DNA from: Deltaproteobacteria bacterium
Lineage (GTDB): Bacteria; Myxococcota_A; UBA9160; JAFDDA01
NCBI GenBank assembly: GCA_019311105.1
Contig: JAFDDA010000013.1
Coordinates: forward strand, 1 to 49,548
Reading direction: 5' to 3'
DNA: 49,548 nt
Shown: in pieces, positions 31,479 to 40,554 of the stretch
Layout: each line of letters opens with the position of its first letter
Numbering within the stretch: position 1 is the stretch's first letter
Position numbers and translations under genes: made by a program
The notes under the pieces: generated by a model
Seen by the model: the letters and a program-made list of their open reading frames with translations, nothing else
What the model was told of the DNA's origin: nothing
Databases searched by the model: none

Positions 31479-33040
31479 GTGAGTCCTTCTACATCACGAC
31501 GCCGATCTACTACGTCAACGATCGGCCCCACATCGGACACCTCTACACGACCACCGTGGCCGACGCGATCGCACGCCACCGACGCCAGGCCGGGCTCGAT
31601 GTCTTCTTCTTGACCGGCACGGACGAGCACGCCACCAAAGTGGCGGACGCCGCGTCCGAGCGCGAGCTCACACCCATCCAATGGGCCGACTACAACGCCG
31701 AGATCTTCCTCTCGACCTTCGGTCGCTATGGCATCACCAACGACGACTTCATCCGCACGACCGAGGCCCGCCACAAGGAGAAGGTGCAGCACTGGGTCGG
31801 CCAGCTGCTCGAGACGGGGGACGTCTACCTCGGCGAATATGAGGGTTGGTACGACGCCGGGGAGGAGGAGTACGTCCCCGATGGCCGCGCGGAAGAGCTC
31901 GAGTTCAAGTCGCCGATCAGCGGGCGCGAACTCATCCGCAAGAAGGAGAAGAACTACTTCTTCAAGCTTTCGGCCTACGAGAGCACCCTTCTCGCCCTGC
32001 TCGAGAAGGAGCCCCAACGGGTCCAACCCGACGCGCGCCGCAACGAGGTGATCGGGCGGATCCGTGACGGGTTGAACGACGTGCCGCTCTCGCGCACCGG
32101 GACCGGCGGCTGGGGCATCGAGATGCCCGGTGACCCCGAGCACCGCATCTACGTCTGGATCGACGCACTGTTCAACTACCTCTCGACCGTCGACACGGAC
32201 GAGCGCCGCCACTACTGGCCGGCGTCGGTGCACTTGATCGCCAAGGACATCCTGTGGTTCCACGCGGTCATCTGGCCGGCCCTGCTGCTGGCCCTCCAGC
32301 GAATCGAAGGCAACGAGTGGATCGCCGTGCCCCGCCAGCTCTACGCCCACAGCTTCTGGATCCACGAGGGCCGGAAGATGAGCAAGACCCTCGGGAACTT
32401 CATCGACCTCGAGCGACTCGAAGACATCGTCTCGACCTACGGGCTCGACGCACTTCGCTTCTACCTGCTCTCCCAGGGGCCCCTCTCGGTGAACGATGCC
32501 GACTTCGCCGCCGGCCGCTTCCACGACCTCTATCAGGCAGAACTCGCCAACAAGCTCGGCAACCTGGTGAGCCGCACACTCCACATGAACGCGAAGTTCG
32601 CCGACGGCTGCGTGCCCGAGCCAGGGGCAGCCGGCGAACCCGAAGCCCAGTTGGTGGCGGCAGCAGAGACCGCCTGCCAGGCCGTCGAAACGCAGATGGC
32701 CGACTACCAGGTCGGCCGGGCCCTCGATGCGGCGCTCGAACTCGCGGCGGCGACGAATCGCTACCTCGACGAGCGCGAGCCCTGGAAGGCCGCCAAGGAT
32801 CCCGAGCGCGAAGCGACGGTGCCCACCACGCTCTACCACTGCTGCGAGGCCCTGCGACTCGTGGCCCATCTGCTGCTGCCCTTCCTTCCGGCGACGGCCG
32901 CTGAGATCTTCTCGCGTCTCGGGCTCGATGGCGCGGCGCGGCCCGCAGACCCGACGGCCTTCGGCGGGCTGCCGGCCGGGCTCCCGACCCGCAAGGGCGA
33001 CGCCCTCTTCCCGCGCGTCGAGCGGGCGGAGGCGGAGTAG
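31475..33040 (+). CDS. metG: Methionyl-tRNA synthetase
   Basis: 521 residues from GTG 31475-31477. HIGH at 19-22 and KMSKT at 301-305 are the two class I signature motifs. The connective peptide region YEGWYDAGEEEYVPDG lacks the CxxC knuckles found in zinc-binding forms, so this is a zinc-free type. The anticodon-binding helical domain follows (GNLVSRTL, REPWKAAKDPE, LLPFLPATAAEI). There is no C-terminal dimerisation/EMAP-like extension, so the enzyme is of the short type. It overlaps holB and is followed by tatD after four bases. Confidence 0.96.
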   Translation: MSESFYITTPIYYVNDRPHIGHLYTTTVADAIARHRRQAGLDVFFLTGTDEHATKVADAASERELTPIQWADYNAEIFLSTFGRYGITNDDFIRTTEARHKEKVQHWVGQLLETGDVYLGEYEGWYDAGEEEYVPDGRAEELEFKSPISGRELIRKKEKNYFFKLSAYESTLLALLEKEPQRVQPDARRNEVIGRIRDGLNDVPLSRTGTGGWGIEMPGDPEHRIYVWIDALFNYLSTVDTDERRHYWPASVHLIAKDILWFHAVIWPALLLALQRIEGNEWIAVPRQLYAHSFWIHEGRKMSKTLGNFIDLERLEDIVSTYGLDALRFYLLSQGPLSVNDADFAAGRFHDLYQAELANKLGNLVSRTLHMNAKFADGCVPEPGAAGEPEAQLVAAAETACQAVETQMADYQVGRALDAALELAAATNRYLDEREPWKAAKDPEREATVPTTLYHCCEALRLVAHLLLPFLPATAAEIFSRLGLDGAARPADPTAFGGLPAGLPTRKGDALFPRVERAEAE

Positions 33041-33044
33041 CGAC

Positions 33045-33836
33045 GTGTGGCTCGACAGCCACTGCCATCTCACGGCAGACGAGTTCGCTGAAGACCGCGC
33101 GGCCGTGCTCGAACGGGCACGCGAGGCCGGCGTCCAGAGCCTCATTGCCATCGGCTCCGGCTACGGGGCTGCGCGGCTCGCGGAAGCGGCCGACTTCGCC
33201 GAAGGCCAGCCTGGCGTCTACGCCACGTCGGGTGTGCACCCGCACGAAGCGAGCGAACTCGACGATGCGGTGAAGACCCGCGTGCGAGAGACCCTGGCGC
33301 GCCCCGGTGTGGTGGCCGTGGGCGAGTGCGGCCTCGACTACTACTACGAGAACTCACCGCGCGACGCGCAACGAGAAGCCTTTGCCTGGCAGGTGAGCCT
33401 GGCGCGTGAGCTCGACATCCCCCTCTCGATCCACGTGCGGGACCGTGGCGAAGACGCCTACGACGAACTCCTGGAGATCCTCGTGGCCGAAGGGGGAGGC
33501 GACGTGGCGGGCGTCCTGCACTGCTACACGGGTAGCCTCGCCTTCGCGCTCCGCGGCCTCGACGCCGGGCTTTCGGTCTCCTTCTCGGGGATCGTGACCT
33601 TCAAGCAGGCCACCGAGTTGCGCGAAGTCGCAGAGGCCCTGCCCCTCGATCGCCTGCTCGTCGAGACCGACGCACCCTTTCTCGCCCCCGAGGGCCACCG
33701 GGGCAAGCGCAACGAACCGGCCTGGGTCGGCCGTGTCGGCGAGACGATTGCCGATCTGCACGGCGTGAGCGTCGACGCCGTGGCCGAAGCCACCGCGGCC
33801 AACGCACGTCGGCTGTTCCGATTGAACGACGACTGA
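33045..33836 (+). CDS. TatD-family metal-dependent DNase
   Basis: 263 residues from GTG 33045. DSHCHL, the bridging Glu in GECGLDYYY, IHVRD, LHCYTG and ETDAPFLAP supply the metal ligands of the TatD TIM barrel. Such enzymes are 3'-5' exonucleases or quality-control hydrolases. In many bacteria the gene follows metG and a holB-type gene, as here, which supports the call (TatD/YcfH-type). Longer upstream frames are antisense to nothing useful and overlap metG. Confidence 0.93.
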   Translation: MWLDSHCHLTADEFAEDRAAVLERAREAGVQSLIAIGSGYGAARLAEAADFAEGQPGVYATSGVHPHEASELDDAVKTRVRETLARPGVVAVGECGLDYYYENSPRDAQREAFAWQVSLARELDIPLSIHVRDRGEDAYDELLEILVAEGGGDVAGVLHCYTGSLAFALRGLDAGLSVSFSGIVTFKQATELREVAEALPLDRLLVETDAPFLAPEGHRGKRNEPAWVGRVGETIADLHGVSVDAVAEATAANARRLFRLNDD

Positions 33837-33859
33837 GCGCCCAGGAGACCTGGAACGAC

Positions 33860-34675
33860 ATGTCTGAGACCGAACGAATCCTGGAGCTTGCGACAGGCCT
33901 CGCCCGCGAGGCGGGCGCCATCCAACGCGAGCGCTGGGGCACCGAGTTGCAGATTTCGACGAAGAGCGCTGACGTCGACCTGGTCACCGAGGTCGACCGA
34001 GCCTGCGAAGACCTCATCGTCGCCGCGCTCGAGCGGGAGCGGCCCGCCGATTCGATCCTCGCCGAAGAAGGGGGCCTGCGAGAGAAGCCGGGCTCGACCT
34101 GGCGCTGGGTCGTCGACCCCCTCGACGGCACGACGAACTTTGCGCACAGCTACCCCTGCTTCTGCGTCTCCATCGGGGTCGAACTCGAGGGCGAGGCGAC
34201 CGTCGGGGTCGTCTACAACCCGATCATGGATGAGCTCTTCCACGCGGTGCGCGGCGGCGGCGCGTTCCTCAACGGCGAGCCGATCCACGCCACCCGCGAA
34301 ACGAAACTCGGGCGCTCACTCGTGGCCACGGGCTTCGCCTACGACCGTCGCAAGAGCCACCGCGACAACCTCACCGAACTCGCCTGCTTCCTCGACCGCG
34401 CCCGCGCCATCCGGCGTGATGGCAGCGCGGCACTCGACCTCTGCGCCGTCGCGTGTGGCCGGCTGGACGGCTATTGGGAGTTCAAGCTCGCGCCCTGGGA
34501 CGTCGCCGGTGGGCGAGTCATCGTCGAGGAGGCTGGCGGTCGCGTCTCCGACTTCCACGGGGGCCCTGCCCCGGCCTCGGGCGCCCAGATGCTCGCCAGC
34601 AACGGCGGCATTCACGATGCGATGCTCGAGGCCCTGGCCGCGGCCCGCGAGGAAGACGCCGAGGCGCAGGGATGA
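33860..34675 (+). CDS. Inositol-1-monophosphatase family protein
   Basis: 271 residues, ATG 33860. ILAEEGG, WVVDPLDGTTNFAHSYP and WDVAGGRVIVEEAGG are the three metal- and substrate-binding motifs. The family includes SuhB (with a role in transcription antitermination), histidinol phosphatase and PAP phosphatase; the exact substrate cannot be told. A cytosolic monomer or dimer is expected. It begins 23 bp after tatD and overlaps the thioesterase gene as ATGA, so these are one operon. Confidence 0.92.
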   Translation: MSETERILELATGLAREAGAIQRERWGTELQISTKSADVDLVTEVDRACEDLIVAALERERPADSILAEEGGLREKPGSTWRWVVDPLDGTTNFAHSYPCFCVSIGVELEGEATVGVVYNPIMDELFHAVRGGGAFLNGEPIHATRETKLGRSLVATGFAYDRRKSHRDNLTELACFLDRARAIRRDGSAALDLCAVACGRLDGYWEFKLAPWDVAGGRVIVEEAGGRVSDFHGGPAPASGAQMLASNGGIHDAMLEALAAAREEDAEAQG

Positions 34676-35100
34676 GCGACGAGGAGGCCCGCGTCGGACC
34701 GCCCGACTCCGACTTCACGCGCGGCCTCGGCATGGTCACGCGTCGCGTCTCCGATGGCGTGTGCGTGATCGAGGTGGAACTCGAACCGCGCCACATGAGC
34801 GTGGCTCAGCGGGTCCACGGCGGCGTACTCTTCACCATGCTCGACACCGCCATGGGCCGTGCCGTGATCTCGCGCCTGCCCCCCGGCCGAGGCTGTGCCA
34901 CCGTCGAGGCCAAGATCAACTACCTGCGGCCGGCGGTTTCCGGCCTGCTGCGCGCCGAGGGTCGAGCGCTCGACCTGACGCGGCGCACGGCCTATGCGGA
35001 AGGCACGATCACCGATGGCGAGGACCGCGTCCTGGCACGCTCGTCGGGAACCTTCTTCCTGACCGAAACGGTCGAGCAATCGGAACGCGAACGGGTCTGA
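34672..35100 (+). CDS. PaaI-type hotdog thioesterase
   Basis: 142 residues. The hotdog core is visible: MSVAQRVHGGVLFTMLDTAMGRAVIS (Gly-Gly-Val and the catalytic Asp in LDTAMG), then CATVEAKINYLRPAVSG and LRAEGRALDLTRRTAYAEGTI. The protein should hydrolyse an acyl-CoA or aryl-CoA. The ATG overlaps the phosphatase TGA. The SDR gene follows after about 25 bp. Confidence 0.9.
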   Translation: MSDEEARVGPPDSDFTRGLGMVTRRVSDGVCVIEVELEPRHMSVAQRVHGGVLFTMLDTAMGRAVISRLPPGRGCATVEAKINYLRPAVSGLLRAEGRALDLTRRTAYAEGTITDGEDRVLARSSGTFFLTETVEQSERERV

Positions 35101-35125
35101 CCCTCGGGCCCAGATGGAGAACGAC

Positions 35126-36019
35126 ATGAGTGGACGTCTGGACGGCAAGGTGGCTGTGATCACGGGTGGCGCGAGCGGCATGGGCCGTTCTACCGTGCTG
35201 CGCTTCCTCGACGAGGGTGCGCGCGTAGTCGTGGCAGACCTCAACGAGGAGACCGGCGCCGAGACCCTCGAACTCGCGAGGGCCCGGGGCGCGGGCGATC
35301 GCGTCTGTTTCGTGCGCACCGATGTGAGCCAGGAGGAGCAGGTCGAGGCGATGATCTCGCGGGCCAGCTCCGAGTACGGCCGACTCGACTGCGTCTTCAA
35401 CAACGCCGGGATCGGCGGTGCCATCGGCAGCACGCTCGAGACCGAAGTCGACGACTGGGACTTCACCTTCGCGGCCCTCGTCCGCAGCGTCTTCCTCGGG
35501 ATCAAGCACGGCGCGCGCGTGATGGTCGAGCAGGGCTCGGGCGGCTCCATCATCAACACCGCATCGGTGGCCGGCCTCTCGGGCGGCGCGGGGCCCGTCG
35601 CCTACTCGGCGGCCAAAGCCGCGGTCATCAACCTCTCGCGCGCCACGGCCGTGGAGTTCGCAGACCGCAAGATCCGGGTGAATGCCATCTGCCCAGGCGG
35701 CATCCTGACGCCGCTGCTCCACCGCGGGAACGAGGAGCCCATGAAGCAGCGCCTCGAGCAGCTGCAGCCGTGGCCCGCCGTCGGTCAGGGCGAACACATC
35801 GCCGGCGCGGCGCTCTTCCTCGCGACGGAAGACTCCGAGTTCGTGACGGGCCAGGCCCTCGTGGTGGACGGCGGCCTCACGGCCATGGGGCCCAACCTGG
35901 CGCGTCGGGCACGCGAAGAGCAGCAGGAGGCGGCCTTCGACTTCGTGGGCGTCGACAAGGGAACGACGGGCGAGGCGCCGGTGGTTCGCAGGGTCGGCGG
36001 CAGCAGCGACTGGAGCTAG
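35126..36019 (+). CDS. Short-chain dehydrogenase/reductase
   Basis: 297 residues from ATG 35126, with GGAG seven bases before; an ATG four codons earlier (35114) is possible. The cofactor motif TGGASGMG is at 13-20, with Asp38 after strand 2 (VVVADLN) pointing to NAD rather than NADP. NNAG (92-95), Ser147, Tyr160 and Lys164 (YSAAK) form the active site. The C-terminal ~45 residues after VTGQALVVDGG are an extra tail rich in charged residues (RRAREEQQEAAFDF). Substrate unknown; acyl-CoA or steroid-like alcohols are common for such genes next to a thioesterase. Confidence 0.9.
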   Translation: MSGRLDGKVAVITGGASGMGRSTVLRFLDEGARVVVADLNEETGAETLELARARGAGDRVCFVRTDVSQEEQVEAMISRASSEYGRLDCVFNNAGIGGAIGSTLETEVDDWDFTFAALVRSVFLGIKHGARVMVEQGSGGSIINTASVAGLSGGAGPVAYSAAKAAVINLSRATAVEFADRKIRVNAICPGGILTPLLHRGNEEPMKQRLEQLQPWPAVGQGEHIAGAALFLATEDSEFVTGQALVVDGGLTAMGPNLARRAREEQQEAAFDFVGVDKGTTGEAPVVRRVGGSSDWS

Positions 36020-36043
36020 GCGGCGCGAACGCGGCCGGAGACG

Positions 36044-37450
36044 CTAGGGCCCGGGCGCCACGTCCCCTTCGTTCGAAAGGAACCGGTTGCGGAACGCTTC
36101 CAGACTGATGGGGAGGTGTTCCGCGAGCGTTGCATCGATCCGGTAGATTCGTTCCTGGTCGGCGCGGCGAGCGATGATGCCCCGGTCGGGATCGAACTCG
36201 CCGAGACTCACCTCCGCGAGGACCGGCCCGAGCGCGTCGCCGTCGGCAGCACCCCGCGCACGCAATGTCACGTTGGGCGGCGCGAGGCCCACGGCCCGCT
36301 GCTCGGCCGGGCCCATCTCTTCGGCGACGATGTCGGTGCCGCGCAAGGCCGATAGCTCCGCCACCATGCGGGCCGCGCGACCGGGCGCGAGCATCTCGGG
36401 CGAGGAACCCCAGCCTTCCTCGCCGATCTCCGCGATCACCACGTGGGCGCCGGCTTCGGCGTCGTGGAAGGCCAGCTCGAGCTGACGAACGTCGCTCGGG
36501 ACGAAGCGGCCGAGTTCCTTGAACCGGTAGGCCGCAACGGTTCGCGGCAGGTCGGCGAAGCGTTCGCTCGGGATCTCGTAGAGCGCACCCTCGCTGCCAC
36601 GCACCGCGCGCCTTCCACCCTCGGCGTCGCCCACCAGGAGGTGATGGACGCGCACCTCGCCGTCCGCCCCCTCGCCCGTGAGCTTCGCCTCGAACGCGGG
36701 CGGGTCGAGGCCGAGCTCGCCATCGGGCGTCGGCGCGTCCACGAAGCCCTCAGCACGCAGAAACGAGAGATCCGAAAGGAGCGAACCCACAGTCTCGTCG
36801 TCTGCCGCGTCGTCGACCGGCTCGGTCATGCGCCAGCCGCCGTCGCCCTTCTCGAGGGTCGCACCGCCACCGCGCCAGGCCAGCTCGACGCGCTCGACCG
36901 CTTCCCGGTCGAAGCGCAGCACGCGCTTCTCTCGCAGATCGGTGAGGCTGCGACGCAGGGCGTTCGCCCGGAACGTGGGAATCGTGTAGACGGCGTCGCC
37001 GTCGCCCCGCCGGGCGTAGGTGTTGCCACCGACCGGGGTCTTGGCACCGACCTGCAGAGCGAACTCCCCCGCGTCGCTACCGAAGGTGACGGTGTCGGCG
37101 CCATCGCCGAGGCCGTAGACCTCGGCGGCCCGGGGCGACTCGATCACGGCCTCGCTCTTGACCTCCGCGAGCGCGCCGACCAGCCCGTCCGCTGTGGTGC
37201 GGTCCACGGCGAAGTCGAGCGGTGCGACGAGCCGGAACGCGCCGGCCTGGCGCTCGATCCGCGCCGAGGCGCCGTCTGTCGTCTCGAGGGCGACCCACGC
37301 GATGTCCGCGACGTCGACTTCCGGGAAGAGCACCTTCGCCGCGGCTTCGGCCTCGGCGGCGTCACTCTTGCGGACGTTCTCGTTCCACCAGACGCCGCCC
37401 ACGACGAGGGCCGTCACCAGGAAGAGGATGCCGGTGCTGCGCGGGTTCAC
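36044..37450 (-). CDS. DUF4340 membrane-anchored protein
   Basis: 468 residues from GTG 37448-37450. One N-terminal anchor (STGILFLVTALVVGGVWW) and a long periplasmic part with repeated beta-rich DUF4340 units: RIERQAGAFRLVAPLDFAVD, TFGSDAGEFALQVGAKTPVGG, VYTIPTFRANALRRSLTDLREKRVLRF, LEKGDGGWRMTEPV. DUF4340 genes usually follow gldG-type genes, as here (two bases apart). It is probably a partner of the Gld-like ABC complex. Convergent with the SDR gene. Confidence 0.88.
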   Translation of the reverse strand: MNPRSTGILFLVTALVVGGVWWNENVRKSDAAEAEAAAKVLFPEVDVADIAWVALETTDGASARIERQAGAFRLVAPLDFAVDRTTADGLVGALAEVKSEAVIESPRAAEVYGLGDGADTVTFGSDAGEFALQVGAKTPVGGNTYARRGDGDAVYTIPTFRANALRRSLTDLREKRVLRFDREAVERVELAWRGGGATLEKGDGGWRMTEPVDDAADDETVGSLLSDLSFLRAEGFVDAPTPDGELGLDPPAFEAKLTGEGADGEVRVHHLLVGDAEGGRRAVRGSEGALYEIPSERFADLPRTVAAYRFKELGRFVPSDVRQLELAFHDAEAGAHVVIAEIGEEGWGSSPEMLAPGRAARMVAELSALRGTDIVAEEMGPAEQRAVGLAPPNVTLRARGAADGDALGPVLAEVSLGEFDPDRGIIARRADQERIYRIDATLAEHLPISLEAFRNRFLSNEGDVAPGP

Positions 37451-37452
37451 CC

Positions 37453-39012
37453 CTAGCGGCCCGGCGCTCGCCGGCGCCACCACCAGGCGCCGACACCGAG
37501 CACGGCGATCAGCTCGGGCAGCACGAGGAGCGACAGATAACGGATCGTGGAGAACTGCTCCTGGGACGGGTTGAAGCGCGAGGCTCGCGCCGCACCCGGG
37601 CGGATGGAGATGGCCTCCACATCGCCGAGCAGCCAGTTCACGGTGTTCACGAAGAAGTCGCGGTTCCGGTAGGCGTCGATCAGCTGGTTGGTCGCGAAGT
37701 CCGAATCGCCGAAGACCACGAGGCGACCGCCCTCCCCGGCTCCGTCGCCCGCTGGCGCCACGGTGCCCGCCACCGCGACGGAGACCGGCCCGGCCAGGTC
37801 GTCCTCGTCGCGCTGGGCGCGCCCCTCGTTCAGGTTCCGCTCGCCCCAGGATTCTTCGCCCGTGCGGATGATCTCGGCAAAGGCATCGCGCGCCTCGGGC
37901 CGCGCACGAACGCTGCGCGCCACGTGGAACATCACGGGCTCGCGCAGCCCGGAGTTGATCGGATGCGCCGGGTACTCCTGGGCGAGCGGCGTCGTCGCGC
38001 GGCCGAAGAGGCCCTGGAGGTAGTCGACGATCACGTCCGCACCGAGGTCGACCCCCCAACGCGAGAGCGGGCCATAGAGGTTGGTGTTCGCGTTCGGGTC
38101 GACCATCACGAGCAGGCTGCCGCCGCCCATCAGGTAGCGCTCGAGGGCGGCCTCTTCCTGGGGCAGGATCGGCCGCGTCGGGCCACCGACCACCACCGCG
38201 TCGGCGTCCTCCGGCACGTCGCCCACCGTCGCGAGCAGCAAGGGCTCGACGCTGTAGTTCTCGTTGGTGAGCGACTCCGCGGCGCGGGCGAAGCCATCGG
38301 CCTCTCCGTTTTCGGTGTCGCGCTCGCCGTGGCCCACGAGGAAGTAGACCTTCTTCTCGCCCGTGCGCGTGATCTTCACGATGGCGTTGGTGATCTTCTC
38401 CTCGCTCACCTCGTCGACGGTGGTCTGCTCGCCGCCGATCGCGATGTGGAGGAGGCCCTGCTTCAGCCGCTCCGGCTCGATCCCGAGCTCCTGGATCAAA
38501 TCCGGGCGCTCGTTCGGGTCGGCCAGGGTGTAGTGGAAGCGCTCGCTCGCGTAGCCGTACCGTTCGAGCACGGGTTTGACCTGGAGCTGATTGATGCGCG
38601 GGTAGAGGGCCGTCACCTCCACGTCGCGATCGAGGCCATCGAGCACCTTGATCGTCTGGTCCGAGAGCGAATGGACCCCCGATTCGGTCCAATCGAAACG
38701 CACGGAGTTGCGGGCCGCGAAGAACCCGAGGGCTCCGACCAGGACGATCGAGAGCACCGACGTGAGGACGGCGCTCGTCCCGTAGGTGCCCACCCGGCGC
38801 GCTTCGCCCGAGCTCATCCGCTCGCGCAACGTGTCGAAGCCGAGGGTCACACCGAGGATCAGCAGCAGCGCGCCGAGGACGAAATTTCCCCAGATCCAGG
38901 AGAGGTCCCAGAGCGCGACGCCAGGGCTCGCCGCCGAGAGCAGCAGGCTCGCGATCCCGAAGAGCAGCGCGACGCCGCCGAGGGCCGTGAGGAGCGAGGT
39001 GTAGCGACTCAT
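37453..39012 (-). CDS. GldG-like ABC transporter auxiliary protein
   Basis: 519 residues. Three membrane segments at the N-terminus (SLLTALGGVALLFGIASLLL, FVLGALLLILGVTLGF, SAVLTSVLSIVLVGALGFFAA) are followed by the GldG domain. That domain includes SVRFDWTESGVHSLSDQTIKVLDGLDRDVEVTALYP, EKKVYFLVGHGERDTE, VVVGGPTRPILPQEEAALERYLMGGGSLLVMVDP and LVVFGDSDFATNQLID. A C-terminal membrane segment ends the protein. In Bacteroidetes GldG acts with GldA/GldF in gliding; in deltaproteobacteria the role is uncharacterised. It is one base downstream of gldF. Confidence 0.9.
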   Translation of the reverse strand: MSRYTSLLTALGGVALLFGIASLLLSAASPGVALWDLSWIWGNFVLGALLLILGVTLGFDTLRERMSSGEARRVGTYGTSAVLTSVLSIVLVGALGFFAARNSVRFDWTESGVHSLSDQTIKVLDGLDRDVEVTALYPRINQLQVKPVLERYGYASERFHYTLADPNERPDLIQELGIEPERLKQGLLHIAIGGEQTTVDEVSEEKITNAIVKITRTGEKKVYFLVGHGERDTENGEADGFARAAESLTNENYSVEPLLLATVGDVPEDADAVVVGGPTRPILPQEEAALERYLMGGGSLLVMVDPNANTNLYGPLSRWGVDLGADVIVDYLQGLFGRATTPLAQEYPAHPINSGLREPVMFHVARSVRARPEARDAFAEIIRTGEESWGERNLNEGRAQRDEDDLAGPVSVAVAGTVAPAGDGAGEGGRLVVFGDSDFATNQLIDAYRNRDFFVNTVNWLLGDVEAISIRPGAARASRFNPSQEQFSTIRYLSLLVLPELIAVLGVGAWWWRRRAPGR

Positions 39013-39013
39013 C

Positions 39014-39799
39014 TCAGCGCCACCTCACGCTCTCCACCGCCGCCTTGGTCAGCAGCAGGGAGATGGCGATCACCACGAAGAAGTAGGAGACGTCCACCGT
39101 GTCGACGAGGCCGAGGGCCAGGTTCTCGAAGTGCTCGCCCACCGACAGATAGCCGAGGAAGCCCTCGAGCCAGGCGGCATTCCCCATGGCGCCGAGTTCC
39201 GCCACGGCGCCCATGATGAGCAGCATCAACAGGATCACGAAGGCGAAGATGAAGGCGATCATCTGGCTGCGCGTCACCGAGGAGGCGAAGCAGCCGATCC
39301 CGGCGTACGCCAGGCCGGTCAGCACGATGCCGAGCACGCCGGCTGCGGTCTTGCCCACCTCGGGGTCGCCGTAGAGGAAGAGCATCCCGGGAAAGAAGGC
39401 CAGCAAGACTCCGAGCAGCAGCACGAAGACGGCGGCCGCCAGGTACTTGCCGAGCACGATGTCCCAGACCGTGAGCGGGCTGGTGAGCAGCAGCTCGTCG
39501 GTGCCGTTGGCCTTTTCCGAGGAGAAGAGCCCCATGGTGATCCCCGGCACGACGAAGATCAGCACGACCGACATGCTCCCGAGGAAGGGCGTGATCAACG
39601 CATCGTTGAGGTTCATCTGCTGCAGGAAGTCGAAGGCCTGGTAGGCCTGGGCCTGACGCAGCGTCTCGACGAAGCTCACGACGCCGAGCAGGAAGAAGAA
39701 ACCCGCCAGCAGCGTATAGAGCGTGAGCACGACGTAGGCCACGGGCGATACGAAGAGCGAAGACAGCTCGCGGGCGGCGACGGTGTAGACGCGCTTCAT
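39014..39799 (-). CDS. GldF-like ABC-2 permease
   Basis: 261 residues with six membrane helices and the ABC-2 pattern: start RVYTVAARELSSLFVSPVAYVVLTLYTLLAGFFFLLG, central SEKANGTDELLLTSPLTVWDIVLGKYLAA, and C-terminal EHFENLALGLVDTVDVSYFFVVIAISLLLTKAAVE. The last block is characteristic of GldF-type permeases. ATGA overlap with the ATPase gene. Confidence 0.92.
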   Translation of the reverse strand: MKRVYTVAARELSSLFVSPVAYVVLTLYTLLAGFFFLLGVVSFVETLRQAQAYQAFDFLQQMNLNDALITPFLGSMSVVLIFVVPGITMGLFSSEKANGTDELLLTSPLTVWDIVLGKYLAAAVFVLLLGVLLAFFPGMLFLYGDPEVGKTAAGVLGIVLTGLAYAGIGCFASSVTRSQMIAFIFAFVILLMLLIMGAVAELGAMGNAAWLEGFLGYLSVGEHFENLALGLVDTVDVSYFFVVIAISLLLTKAAVESVRWR

Positions 39800-40554
39800 G
39801 CCGAGCCCTCCGCCTGCGCCGGGGCCTCGGGTGCCGCCACGTCTCGCGAGGTCTCGCGCGCGAAGAGCTCTTCGAGCTTGCGGCCGCCCGCCGTCAGGTC
39901 GGCAAGCGGCGCGTCTTCGACCTTGCGGCCGCGATGGATCAGGATGACCCGGTCACAGATCGCTTCGACCTCGGCCAGGATGTGCGTGGAGAGGATCACG
40001 GCGTGATCGCCCACGCCGCCGAGCTCCTTGATGAGCGAGCGGATCTCCTGGATCTGGATCGGATCGAGGCCCACGGTCGGCTCGTCGAGGATCAGCACCG
40101 GCGGCGTGTGGACGATCGCTCCGGCGAGGCCCACGCGCTGGCGAAAGCCCTTCGAGAGCGCGCCGATCAGGCGCCGCCGGACCTCACCGAGACCGCAACG
40201 TTCGACCGCACGATCGATGGCCGGGGCGCGCTCGGAGCGCGGCACGTCCTGGATCGTCGCGACGTATTTCAGGTAGCCCTGGACGTCCATCTCCGGGTAG
40301 AGCGGCGGCGTCTCGGGCAGGTAGCCCACGGCCCGGCGGGCGGCCTGCGCCTCGCCGAACACGTCGTGGCCGGCGATCAGGGCCGTCCCGTCCGTGGGCG
40401 GCAGGAACCCCGTGAGCATTCGCATCGTCGTGGTCTTGCCCGCGCCGTTCGGCCCGAGGAAGCCCACGACCTCCCCGCTGCCCACTTTGAAGGTCACGTC
40501 GTCCACCGCTACGAAATCTCCGTAACGTTTGGAAAGACCTCTCGCCTCGATCAT
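39796..40554 (-). CDS. GldA-like ABC transporter ATPase
   Basis: 252 residues from ATG 40552-40554. Walker A GPNGAGKTTTMRML, signature LSKGFRQRVGLAGA, Walker B VLILDEPTVGLDP and H-loop STHIL are intact. The first 210 residues match the CcmA/GldA-type cytosolic ATPases, with YLPETPPLYPEMDVQGYLKY in the Q-loop region. It powers the membrane complex made by the next genes. It overlaps tetR by four bases, so the regulator and the transporter are coupled. Confidence 0.93.
   Translation of the reverse strand: MIEARGLSKRYGDFVAVDDVTFKVGSGEVVGFLGPNGAGKTTTMRMLTGFLPPTDGTALIAGHDVFGEAQAARRAVGYLPETPPLYPEMDVQGYLKYVATIQDVPRSERAPAIDRAVERCGLGEVRRRLIGALSKGFRQRVGLAGAIVHTPPVLILDEPTVGLDPIQIQEIRSLIKELGGVGDHAVILSTHILAEVEAICDRVILIHRGRKVEDAPLADLTAGGRKLEELFARETSRDVAAPEAPAQAEGSA

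Noticed and set aside
30650-33151. 833-codon minus-strand open frame over holB-metG
   Set aside because: Shadow frame; both real genes have intact catalytic motifs on the plus strand.
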